Shown: positions 23,630 through 34,080 of the stretch, one piece after another
Position numbering within the stretch: the first letter of the stretch is position 1
Layout: every line of letters starts with the position of its first letter
NCBI GenBank assembly: GCA_002197995.1
Contig: NGZR01000009.1
Location: 372,001-436,000, forward strand
Reading direction: 5' to 3'
Source: Gaeumannomyces sp. JS-464
Lineage: Eukaryota > Ascomycota > Sordariomycetes > Magnaporthales > Magnaporthaceae
DNA: 64,000 nucleotides
Notes under the pieces: model-generated
Told to the model about the DNA's origin: nothing
Databases searched by the model: none
Seen by the model: the letters and a program-made list of their open reading frames with translations, nothing else
Position numbers and translations under genes: made by a program

Positions 23630-26600
23630 ATGGCCTCCATCAGGCACGGGCCCAGATATGGCCCGGCAAGATCAGATGAGCGGATCCAGGCACCGACGAG
23701 GCCAACCCTGGGTGCAGGAGCAGGGGTGTACAGGAGCGCCGTTTCTGCAGATAACTCGACGTCTTCGCAACCACGGAGGGCCATGGAATCTTTACGGCCA
23801 CAGCCCCAGGAGAGTTCTTCCATATCTCGGACCCCGAGTTCCAGCAGGATACCGCAGGTTCAGACAACCAGCAGGAGGGCACCTGCACCCAGACAAGCAA
23901 CCACACGACCACCATTATCACACCAGGACAGGCCATGGGGTTCCGGTTCTAGTAACAGCCTCGGATCTTCCTCCCGGTCAGCATCGTCAAGTGCCGTCCC
24001 CACGCTTTCAGTGTCTTCCGCCCGGCAGACAGAGGAACTCAAGCCCCGGCCAGTGCGGAATGTGCTGAGGCGCAAGTCTGCGAACCTGGCACAGGAGACG
24101 GTCAAGCTACGAAACCAGTCGGGCAGTGGCTCATCACGCGAAACCGACTCTCCGGCGTCTATAACACGATCGCTGGCCTCGCCGGACTCGCAGCTTGACC
24201 GCAGTTTGACAGACTCGCCCGCAGAGATCCGTATCGCGATGCAGATTGATCTCCCGACGACGACGGCACATACGGTCAAGATTTACCCCGAGCTTGACCG
24301 GTACCGGGATGCCAAGTCGGCGGGCAGCGGCTACACGATCGAGGTGCCGTACCCGCTTTCGACACATGATCTCCCACCGCCGACGCCGCTGTTCTCAGGC
24401 ACTAGCAGCCAGCCTAGCGCCTACAGCGGCAGCCCCTCGACGCGCTTCTCTGACTCGCCCGGGGCCCGGCCCTTACAGCCGAGACACCACCCCCACCACC
24501 TCGATTTCGTCGCACTCGCCCGGCCTAGTCGCGCCCTTGCGCCTCCCCGCACCGCGAGTGAGACAGAACAGCCCGGCACACCACCAGCAGAGCTCACGGC
24601 CTCCCGTCACCCGAAGAAGAGCCGGCAGCGTGCCAAACGAGGTCGACTCGATTAGCGCTGACCCCCACGGCCTCGCCGCCGTGAGAGAGGCGCTGAACTC
24701 GTCGTCGTCAAACTCGACCGTCCGCGAGGTTGACAAGAAGAACGCCGCCACTGTAGCTACTGTGACTGCCACCGCCGCTAGCAGCGAGACAGGGAGCGAA
24801 ACGAAAAAGAAGAAGAAGAGGCTCGAGGCTGCCCCGCCGCCAAGCCCACCTCCAAGGAAGTCCTCAACGAAATTCAAGGACTCCCCCCTCAAGGACTCAC
24901 CCCGAGATGCGCAGGAATCGTCCCCCTCCAAATCGGCTCGCGAGCCCGCCCGGCCAATCATGGCCTCGTCGGCGACCAGCAGGCCCACGCCACCGGCCAT
25001 GGTCAGGGCCCACACGGCCACGCCAGCCGTCACATCGCCTAGGGGGGCGCCACCTGCACGGCCCAGCCGGGACGGCACACCCGACCTCCAATCCCAAATC
25101 GGCCTGCTCATCCCCGTCGTCCAGAGCAATCTCTCGTCTGCATCGCTTTCGGAAAGGCGCCAAAGCCTACCTCTAGGCCCAGGCTCCCGCAGCGCACCGG
25201 GAAATCTAACTCACAGCACCAGGTCTGCCACACCCTCTTCGCAGCCTGACCGCTCTATGCAGCCACCTCAGTCTAGGCTTCCTATCGGTAGGGAGCCGAC
25301 ACCGGCGCTGCCGCGGCTCGACACCCGGCGGCCGAGTTACTCTGGCTCGACGGCCAGCCGCACGCCTAGTCCGAATGTGTCCAGCTTCAGGACGCGCTTC
25401 CCACTTTTTGGAAGGCGCACAAAGACTGCCCCCGAGGCCGTGACACAGGTGGCAGACCAGAAGGAAAAGGCCATCCGCAGGGGCCCTGCCGCCGGGACCG
25501 GTCATGAGGGCTACGGAAGAATCGGCATGAGCCACCGCCGACGCAGCAGCAGCCTCGCTCGAGGTGTCGGGGGCACCATGTCGTCGCAGGAGAGCCTGGA
25601 GAGGAGCCTATCTGATGACCCGTTTCTCCTGGAGCGCATGAAGCCCGTCGTCATCGCTGGTGGCGATGTGGTCCAGAATCACAACGTCGGTACTGATCTC
25701 GGCCGCACTGAAAGCAACCAGGCCTGCCGGAGGATTCTCGAGGACGGGCTCCGACGTGTCTCTAGCGCCGCCCCCAGGAGACAGGACTACTCTTTGGCCA
25801 TCGCCCTTCCCCCGAAACGTCACCACCACGCCTTCTCTTGGCAGCCGCCGTCCCTCGGACAGCAGTGACTCGGAAGCGCTGGCGATGCGGTCAACGCTTG
25901 CATTCAGGCGATCCATCCACAAGATCAAGGACGGCGCCGACGCTGCCATGCGCATCCCGAAGCCCATTGTCACCCGCGTCCAGGGCGTGACATCCCCAGC
26001 CCTGACCAGTATCGACACCACCATCGTGACGGACGACTCTGCCGTTGAGGCACCAGTTGGTGGCGCATTCAGAGCCATCAAGGGGCCTGCACTATCCGCT
26101 GGGGCTGCCAAGAAGTTGACCAAGAGGGCCAAGTCGCCGCGTCGCTGGAACTTTTTCGGCCGGTCAACAAGCCAGCCTGCTGTTGCCACCAAAAGCCCCG
26201 AACCACCCAAGCCTGTGGTGGCCGTAAAGGTCGCGCCTCCCAAGGCCGCTGCGTTCTATACGATGGATTTCTCAGAGCAGGAATATGACGGGGGGGTTGC
26301 CCCAGACGGCTTGTGGGACGCCAACCTGCTCGCTGTGCCCTCGCCTCAGCCGCAGCCGCAGCCGCAGCCGCAGCCTCCTCAAAGCCAGATCCCGACACGA
26401 AGGCGCCGTCGATCACGAGGACGGCCACCAACGAGAGGAGATCAGCTCAAGCGCGGCGGAGTTGTTGAGCCCTTGGAGTACCGTGAGCGGATGTCACCAG
26501 AGCCCGATGTGCCCCAGTGGACTGAGACGCCCCTGGTTGCGACTCCTGAGCCGGTGAGGTCGGTTGCCGAGCCTGCGGCGCCCGAGCCGCAGCCGACGGC

Positions 26601-28655
26601 TCGAAGGGTCGGGAGGCCTAGCCGGCTGCCGCAAGTCGGCCGCATTCCCAAAGTTGTCAACTCCCGGCCGGAGCAGACGTCTCCGAAGAGCTTCTCGCGG
26701 CCCTTCAACCGCATCAGCATGCAGCCCGCGCCGCGCCGCGAGATCAAGGATGCTGAGTCGGTGGCCAAGGGCCCGAGCCCAGTGAAGCCGTCGACCCCAG
26801 AGCCGATCCAGCCAACGCCTCCGACACAGTCTGCCGAGCAAGCTTCGATCACAGCTACTGCATTCGACTCTCGCTTCCGCGGGTCCAGAGAGCTCACGGC
26901 AGACCTGGCAAACATGATGACCGAGTTTCTTGCCTTCTCGCCGCGCAAGAACTCGCAGAGCACGACCTGCACGACCACCACATCCTCATGCAGCTCCGGC
27001 ATTGTCTCGTACGCCGACGCCACGGCTGTGGTGCCCGCGCCTAACGCGCCGCTCGTCGAGGACGAGATCTGGGGCGAGTACGACGATTTCTTCGGTGACG
27101 AGACGCTCAAGGCCCCACCGTCTGCCGGCTCGTCTCACGGCACCCCCTTCCATCTGGAGCAATATACTGAACGCCTGGCCAAGAAGGTGGTTGAGCCGCC
27201 CCTGGAATCGCCCACGCTGAAGCAGCCTGTTCGGCTTCCTGCCATTGACGCCACTGCTACCGGCCCCAAGCGACCCTCGATCCTCTCGCAGGCCGAGCCA
27301 GAGAGGGAGAAGGTCCCAGTAGCATCAAGCATCTACAGCACCGACATGACGGGTCCGCTCAATGAGGCCATCGAGACTGGTATGATTCCCATCTCGTCTC
27401 CGTTCTCCGTCTCGGAGTTTGTCAGCGGGTACGGAGACGCCTCGCAAAAGACCAGTCCTACAACCAAGGCGCCCTCTACCAAGAGCCCGGTAGTCAAGGC
27501 GGTAGTTCCTTCCAAGCCGCCGACGTCACTCAGGCGCAACAGCACGCCCGTGAGCAGCAGCAGCCCGCGCCGTGTGCCGCACCAGAAGCGCGCCTCGGAT
27601 GCTAGCGGGGCATCGAGCTTGCTTAGCGACCTCGACGTCTCGTCGCCGCTGTCCCAGGTCAACCTACGCGTCGGCTCCATGACTGTCAGCAAGTGGCTCA
27701 CCTTTGGCCATGTGCTCTTCAGCCCAGTCCGCGATGAGCTCGTGCCTGAGGTCGGCTCGTCCGAGGAGTCGCTGAAGCGCCACTCCATCCTTGTCATTGA
27801 TGGCCTGGGCAATGATGACTGGTCGTTCTATGCGGCCGAGACGTACCCGGCCGCGACGTTTTTCAACCTGTCGCCGCGCGCGCCGCTGGCTACTTCTTCG
27901 TCGTCCAACTCGTCGGGCTCGTTCCCGCTCACGCCGCCTAACCACCACCAGATCCAGTACATGTCGCACCTCGACAAGTTCCCCTTTGGGCCCGAGAGCT
28001 TTACAGCGGTCGTCTACCGCTTCCCCGCCGCCGCCCCCGAGTCGCACTTCCGCAACATCATTGCCGAGTCTCGCCGCGTTCTCAAGCCGGGCGGCTACAT
28101 CGAACTTTCCATCCTAGATGTGGACCTCAACAACATGGGCAACAGGTCCAGACGGGTGGTGCGGAGGCTCAAAGAGCGAATCCACGCCGTCAAGCCCGAC
28201 ACTTGCCTGGGTTCCACGGCGGACCTGCTTCTGCGCCTGCTGGGACGCAGGGGCTTCGTCGACATCAAGAGCTGCCGCGTCGGCGTACCCGTGGCCAGTC
28301 GCCTCGCCACGTCCTCGTCCTCCGGTAGCGCCGGAGACGGCGGCGCCGGGCCGTCGCCCCTGGCCCGCGGGGCGGAGCGCCTCGACGAAAGAAGGACGAC
28401 TCACTGGCCGAGATGATGCGCGACGAGAGCCCCGTGGCGGACGAGTCCATCACCAAGATGGTATCCAAGGTGGGCCGCTGGTGGTTCAGCCGGTGCTACG
28501 AGCCGGGCGTCGGAGCAGGCGCGGCCGGGTTCGGCGGCAGCGTCTGGAACGACAAGCTGCTGCTCTCCGAGTGCCAGGAGTGGGGCACCAGCCTCAAGCT
28601 CATGGTCTGCCACGCCCGTGTGCCTGATGGTCGGACCCGCGTGGCTAGCATCTAA
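23630..28655 (+). CDS. Very large protein with C-terminal SAM-dependent methyltransferase domain
   Basis: From the ATG at 23,630 to the TAA at 28,653-28,655 lies a conserved-looking protein of about 1,670 aa if three single-base frame changes are allowed: an extra G in GGGG at ~24,461, an extra base at ~25,703, and a missing base at ~28,395. The first ~1,250 residues are Ser/Pro/Arg-rich and mostly disordered, with RRR and KKKKK clusters and a QPQPQP tract at ~26,350. A Methyltransf_11/25-like domain begins near 27,700. HSILVIDGLGNDDWSFYAAE replaces the classical glycine motif, then come ESFTAVVYRFP and ESRRVLKPGGYIELS. After RGFVDIKSCRVGVPVA a tail with ADESITKMVSKVGRWW and WGTSLKLMVC closes the protein. 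Similar long proteins with this tail occur widely in ascomycetes (recalled). The substrate is unknown. The first methyltransferase motif is weak, so SAM binding should not be taken for granted. No intron is needed. Confidence 0.7.
26347..26375 (+). repeat. CAGCCG repeat coding for Gln-Pro
   Basis: A hexanucleotide repeat inside the methyltransferase gene gives a QPQPQP tract. Length polymorphism between strains is likely. Confidence 0.8.
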
Positions 28656-29775
28656 GGGGGCCTCGCTTTTCGTTTCTTTTCTTTTCTCTTCGTCATTCAT
28701 CTCTTGAGCCCTTTCGTTTCGTCTGTTTTGCTGGATCATGACTTATTTTTACCCTCTTATCATTTCGACCTTTCGAGCGCAGTCACCAACTTAACCACTC
28801 GACACCTAATTCCCCTGAAAAGAACGAACCCCTCATTCATGGCATTGCTTTTTCAAGCGCCAGGCATCAATACTCCAGATACGTGGAAGAGAGAACAACT
28901 ACCTTATACTCAAGACTTAAAGAGGGCGCGAGCCCACAGACACCGTCAGCATATGGCCCTAGAGCCCTGCCTATTGAGCGGTAGGGCCGGCTTTCGACAG
29001 ACTTTATACTGCACCAATTTCCGCACCGCGGACAGCGTTCTGTTCTCCGTCGACAAGATTGTTTTTATTTTTATTTTTCTTCTATTTTCTTTTCTGCACC
29101 TAAAAGTGTGTGCGCTCTCTGCGATCGTCCTTGGTTACGTTTCCGGAAGCCTTCTCTCGTCTCATGTTTTTTTTCCCCCTCAAGTCATCTCCTTTTCTCC
29201 TCTGTTCGCTCTAAGATGGGCAAGGCTGGACTTGCTGAGGACGACATTTTGAGCGTGTTTGTTTTTATGACTCTTGATCGAGCACTCTTTTTTTTCTTGC
29301 TCTTTTGCTACCTCCGCTACTCTTGCGTCTTTCACGTATCTCATTTCATCTGATAGCCAATTTTGGGCATCTATTACGAGCGAGCGAGTTTGTTTTTTTC
29401 GGTCATTTGTTTTGTTTCCTGTCATGAGATACCCACACCCTCTCCACAGAGGCACCCAAGGTCATCATTTCCGAGATGCGGATATGAAAGGGAACAAGAG
29501 CAAGGATATGGAATATTTTACACAAGGACAAAAATGGCATGCTGATGAGTGCGCAGGGCAATCACGATGGCAACGGTTTGCTCGGTTGGGTTTCCCGAGG
29601 ACAGCCGTGCTGCTTTGGCATTAGACCTTATAAAAGTAATCATGAACTATCGTCTTTATTTCTCTCGGTTCTATCATCGTCGTGTGCCTGCCGTGCCAGT
29701 GAGATCTCTACCATTTTTCCTGTCCATGACTACCTCTGCGTTGAGGAATTTAAAGTAAGCACAGGCTAGCAAAAA
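28656..29775. other. Convergent intergenic region (3' UTRs)
   Basis: This lies between the 3' ends of the methyltransferase-domain gene (plus) and the chaperone gene (minus). It is rich in T and CT tracts with no conserved frame. The open frames here begin with non-ATG codons or are antisense. Confidence 0.6.
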
Positions 29776-30307
29776 TCAAGCAGATGCCGGCTGTGGCAGG
29801 CGAGCGACGACGGCATCGACGACGGCGCGGAAAGCCTCCATCTCCTCGTCGGCGGTGCCGCCCAGGCCGGCACCGGCGAAGCTGATGGAGTTTGCGACGC
29901 AGACGGGCAGGTTAGCGCGGCGGGCGACCAGGCGGGCCATGCGGTTCGTCAGCTCGAGCGTGGCTCGACCGTGTAGAGGGGGGTTGTGAGCGGTTGTTGT
30001 TTGTTGAAGCGCTTTAATTTTTTTTGGTAGGAGTGAGTGTTAGTTGGTTGACCGGGATGGGGATGAGGGGAAAGGGCATAGGAGTGGATGGTGTTTTACG
30101 TCTGGGATGGCATAGACAAAGGACCCCATCGGCGAAGGGGAGCCCTGCTCGTCGGCGGTGGCGGTCGTCAGGCAGAGCATGATGGACTTGGCGCGGACGG
30201 TCAGGTGGACGTAGATGCGCGTGTCGAGGACCGGGGAGGGGGAGGGAGAATTGGGATGTGGTTGTGCCGCTGGCATGGGCTGGTGGTGCTGTTGCTATTT
30301 CTGCCAT
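29776..30307 (-). CDS. Proteasome assembly chaperone 4-like protein
   Basis: Chaperones of this family help assemble the alpha ring of the 20S proteasome, with a partner chaperone, in cytosol and nucleus (family knowledge). Exon 1 (30,307-30,100) starts at ATG and contains DTRIYVHLTVRAKSIMLCL and MGSFVYAIPD. A good 88-nt intron (30,012-30,099) follows, with donor GTAAAA and acceptor AAAG. Exon 2 (30,011-29,776) begins RFNKQQPLTTPLYTVE and continues with LELTNRMARLVARR and NSISFAGAGLGGTADEEMEAF, ending at TGA. The predicted length is about 147 aa, the usual size. Two single-base frame changes are needed: one extra base near 30,258 in a C-rich tract and one missing near 29,966. The gene is divergent from the N-methyltransferase-like gene at 30,899. 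Confidence 0.7.
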
Positions 30308-30898
30308 TTTGCGTTGAACGAGTTGTCGTCGATTAGGGCAGCTCTAGTCTATCGTCGCTCACGTTTGGCTTGGTATGTTGAGATTGCTGTGCAGCTTGTA
30401 CATGGCGATGAGCCACTCCCCACCTTCCATAATCGACGTGAAGGAGATCAGTTTACGGCGTGCTCCACTATATCCCAGCGCTCACTGCATCGTTTGGCGG
30501 CGCATTCACTACACAGCTGTGCTGGCTGCGGGTGTGACTAAGAAAGAACGCGGACGGGACTGCCTGATGAATCGCCTCGGATAGATGAAGCAGCTACCTC
30601 TAGGTCCTTGTCCCACTACGAAAAAAATTGCTCTCTTATCGTGCTTCCTCGTCTCACAACATCATCTGGGCTGGCCGTTGTTTGAAGTATTTTTTTATTT
30701 CCCCTCAAGCCAGTCTAATCTCAGGCAAGTGGCACGCTTAACACAAACCCAACCCTAGAAATCCAGCAGTTCTCAGCACTCGTTCACCCTCCGCCGGTTT
30801 GGTGTATAATACGGCGGGGTTGACTGGCTCGAGATAGCTACATCTATCGAACCCCTATCCACACCCAGGACAGGACAGGCCAGACACACGTCTGCATA
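30308..30898. promoter_or_regulatory. Divergent promoter region between chaperone-like and N2227-like genes
   Basis: The 591 bp between two divergent start codons must hold both promoters. T-rich and CT-rich tracts occur on either side (for example 30,630-30,720). No unambiguous TATA or known factor site stands out, apart from TATAATA at 30,804-30,810, some 90 bp upstream of the plus-strand start. Confidence 0.4.
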
Positions 30899-32362
30899 AT
30901 GGCTGCCGCCCAGGGCGACGACGACTGGCAAGGCGTTGAGAATGATGTCACGGACCCAGAAGAGCTCCGCGTGATCCACGCGGCGCTAGACTCGTTCTTG
31001 TAGGCTCATCACAACCCCCTCCAGGCGCTCGTTTGGACGGTGCAGGACGCCAACAGCTGACACCCCCCAGCCAGTACTCCCGGGTCGCCCACTTCAACAG
31101 CACCCACCTGCGGCGGCAGTCCTTCTACGCCCTGCCCCAGGCCCACTGGCAGCTGCTGGCCGCGCCGCCCTTCAACTTCCTCGAGACGCTAGACCGCGTC
31201 GACGAGGCCATCGACAGCAACGCCGAGCTGGCCCGCGCCATCGCCACCGCCGGCATCCGCTCCTTCCACATGCAGCCGTCCGCCAATGCCGCCACCGACC
31301 CCGGCATCGCTGCCGCTGCTGCTACCACCACCGCCAGCATCGCCCCCATCATCTCGGGCCCCTGGACCGGCGCTGCCAAGCCTCCGGATATGGACAAGGC
31401 CCGCAGCACCCTGCGTCAGTTCTACCGCGACTGGTCCGCCGAGGGCGCGCGTGAGAGGGATGCCAGCTACGGGCCCGTCAAGCGCTTCCTGGAGGAGGAG
31501 CGCTCCAGGCTGTCACAGCAGCGGTCGCCAGCAGAAGCAGCACCGACACGAGGGGGCAACAGCATCCCCGTCGCCACCGCCATCTCCGACGCCCCTCCTT
31601 CCCCCGCGCCCCCTCTCAAGGTCCTCGTCCCCGGCGCGGGCCTCGGCCGCCTAGTCTTTGACCTGTGCGACCTCGGTTACGAGGTCGAGGGCAACGAGAT
31701 ATCCTACCATCAGCTTCTGGCGTCGGCCTACATCCTGAACCGCGCGCCTCACGCCGGCTGCCACCGCATCTACCCCTGGATCCAGACCTTTTCCAACCAC
31801 CGCTCGCGCGCCAACCAGCTCCGGTCCTACGCCGTCCCGGATGTGCACCCGGCCACGCACCTGGGCGAGAACCCCGCGCGCCCGGGTGGGACCATGTCTA
31901 TGTCGGCGGCCGACTTTTTGTGCCTGTACGAGCAGGACGATCAGCTGGGCCGGTTCGACGCTGTCGCGACCGTCTTCTTCCTCGACACGGCGCCCAACCT
32001 GGTGCGGTACCTGAGCTGCATCCGCGCCTGCCTCCGGCCGGGCGGCGTGCTGATCAACGTGGGGCCCCTGCTGTGGCACTTTGAGAACAACGCGCCCGGC
32101 AACAGGGGCAGGGACGACGACGGCGACGGCGAGCACGACCCGGCCGGGTCGACGGGCATCGCGGACCCGGGGTCGTTCGAGTTGACCGAGGACGAGGTGC
32201 TGGCGCTCGTCGAGAGGGTCGGGTTCGAGATTGTGCGGCGCGACGAGGACGGGGAGTTGGAGGCGCCCCTACATACAGGACCCGGACAGCATGCTCCGCA
32301 CCGTCTACCGCCCCAGCTCGTGGGTCGCGCGCAAGAGGGCGGACTGGCGGGGGGGTGTGTGA
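30899..32362 (+). CDS. N2227-family (carnosine N-methyltransferase-like) protein
   Basis: The family transfers a methyl group from SAM; the animal member makes anserine from carnosine, while the fungal substrate is unknown. Exon 1 (30,899-30,999) encodes a short acidic leader. A 71-nt intron (31,000-31,070) has a CTGAC branch site and a CCCCCAG acceptor. Exon 2 starts FQYSRVAHFNSTHLRRQSFY, typical of the family, then HWQLLAAPPFNFLETLDRV. The SAM site is LKVLVPGAGLGRLVFDL, followed by GNEISYHQLLASAYILN, FFLDTAPNLVRYL and LRPGGVLINVGPLLWHF. An extra C in a CCCC run near 32,267 shifts the frame; beyond it the tail (DPDSMLRTVYRPSSWVARKR) matches the family and ends at TGA 32,360-32,362. Predicted length is about 463 aa. 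Divergent from the chaperone-like gene. Confidence 0.85.
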
Positions 32363-32522
32363 TGAACCAGGCACATGATGGTGGACAAGACTGATAGATG
32401 GGGAGGTACCTAGGTAGCTTGATGTACATGGATAGAGAAAACGCGAAAAAGGAGCCTCCCATTCTAGCTACTCAAACTGGCTTTCCGCCCTTGGCTGACG
32501 GGGAAATAGACATGGAGTAGAT

Positions 32523-33533
32523 TTACAGTTTGGCGGCAGGGTCCATCAGCTCGCCCCTGGACCACATGGCGCCGCCATCGATGGCGATGGTGGCGCCGTT
32601 GACGTGGGCGCCGGCGCGGCTGGCCAGGTAGACGACGACGCCGGCGATGTCCTCGGCTTGCCGAGGCGGCGCATCGGGTTCTTGCGCGCAATCTCGGCGG
32701 CGCCGCCGCTCAGCTCCAGCAGGCCGTTGGCCATCTTGGACGGGAAGAAGCCGGGGGCGATGTTGTTGACGGTGATGCCGCGCGGGCCCAGCTCCAGGGC
32801 CAGGTTGCGGCCCAGGTGGATGGCGGCCGCCTTGGAGGCGCTGTAGCCGTACTGTTGTTCGTGGTGTCAGTGTCAGAGTGCTGGTCACGATGCTCGAAAA
32901 AAAAGAAAGAAAAAAAAAGGGATGGATACATAGGTGGTAGGAGGGAGGAGGGGAAGAGAAGAAGAAAAATAAAATAAAAATACATACGGTCCCCTGCTTC
33001 CCCAGCGTGCCGACCCCGAGCCCCGCCACGCTGCCCGTGATGATGACGCGCGCCGGGTCCTCGAGCGCCTCGGCGCCGCCGCGCTGCATGAGCGGCGCGA
33101 ACAGCTTGACCGTGTTGAAGACGGCGCGCACGTTGAGGTCCATGACCTTTGCGAAGGCCGAGTCCGGGTGCGTGTCGAGCGCCTCGCCCCACGACGCGCC
33201 GGCGTTGGCCAGCAGCACGTCGACCCGCTCGCCCTTTGCCAGGTTGGACCTCACGAGGTCCAGCAGCGCCCGCACGCCGCCCTCGGTCGCCGAGTCGGCG
33301 GGCGCGGGGATGGCGACGGCGCCCGGAAGCAGGTTGGGAAGGGCGTTGAGGGCCTTGCAGGCCGCCTCGCACGCGGCCGCCTTGCGCGACGAGATGAAGA
33401 CCTTGGACGCGCCGGCCTGGAGCAGCGCCGACGCGGCGCTGAGGCCGAGCCCGCGCGAGCCGCCCGTCACGACGCAGACTTTGCCCTTGAGGGAGAAGAG
33501 GGTGGGGAAGTCTTTGAGCTGTGCTTCCGACAT
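32523..33533 (-). CDS. Short-chain dehydrogenase/reductase
   Basis: An NAD(P)(H)-dependent oxidoreductase of the classical SDR type, like fungal RhlG/3-oxoacyl reductase-like proteins; the substrate cannot be read from sequence. Exon 1 (33,533-32,988) has the cofactor motif TGGSRGLG (residues 23-30), LLANAGAS, and the catalytic Ser in ITGSVAGLG. A 136-nt intron (32,852-32,987, GTATGT...CAACAG) contains an A/T-rich tract on the coding strand. Exon 2 (32,851-32,523) opens YGYSASKAAAIHLGRNLALE, with the catalytic Tyr and Lys at about residues 185 and 189. One base is missing near 32,660, where KPRTSP should continue as a frame leading to AGVVVYLASRAGAHVNGATI. With that allowed the protein is about 292 aa, full length. 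There is no targeting signal, so it is probably cytosolic. Confidence 0.85.
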   Translation of the reverse strand: MSEAQLKDFPTLFSLKGKVCVVTGGSRGLGLSAASALLQAGASKVFISSRKAAACEAACKALNALPNLLPGAVAIPAPADSATEGGVRALLDLVRSNLAKGERVDVLLANAGASWGEALDTHPDSAFAKVMDLNVRAVFNTVKLFAPLMQRGGAEALEDPARVIITGSVAGLGVGTLGKQGTVCIFILFFFFSSPPPSYHLCIHPFFFLSFFSSIVTSTLTLTPRTTVRLQRLQGGRHPPGPQPGPGAGPARHHRQQHRPRLLPVQDGQRPAGAERRRRRDCAQEPDAPPRQAEDIAGVVVYLASRAGAHVNGATIAIDGGAMWSRGELMDPAAKL

Positions 33534-33572
33534 TGTTGGCGATGCGTGTTTGTATCTGCTGTTCTTTTGGGT

Positions 33573-33601
33573 GGTTGGTTGGTTGGTTGGTTGGTTGGTT
33601 T
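33573..33601. repeat. (GGTT)n microsatellite
   Basis: Seven GGTT units directly upstream of the SDR start codon, in its presumed 5' leader or promoter (read on the minus strand as AACC). Confidence 0.9.
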
Positions 33602-34080
33602 ATGGTGAGGTGGCCAAGCAGCAGCCTCGGCTGACGAGATGGCGATGAGAAGTACTAGCTGGCGGTTCTCAACGCAACGGCTTGCTTCAACGCCCAATCA
33701 GTTTGACCGAAACAGACGAATATGAGAGCAAGACCAAAAAGGCACAGTTTCTAGTTTCTAGACCCAGCTTGTGAGTTTTCAAGTTTTCATTTCATCCTCA
33801 CTTCTCACAACCGGTCTCTCTGTCTTTTTCCCCCCAGACAGGAGAATGTGGAGACGTCCCGGGGTCGCTTACAGGGGCCAAAAGGCGGGATGCCGAGGTC
33901 TGGAGCTCCCGATCCCCCACTTTTCCCCATGGCACAGCTCGAGAGCCGACACGATGCGCTAGCCGGGAGCAGCCTGGACCCCCTGACGCCAGCCTGTTAT
34001 GGTAGTACATACACAGTAGCAGCAGTAGTCTGATGAAAACAAAAAAAAAAAAAGGTCAAGCCAGCCTTGCATAGGGATAT

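Noticed and set aside
24473..25129. 218-codon minus-strand frame with hydrophobic stretch
   Set aside because: Antisense to the methyltransferase-domain gene; no support of its own.
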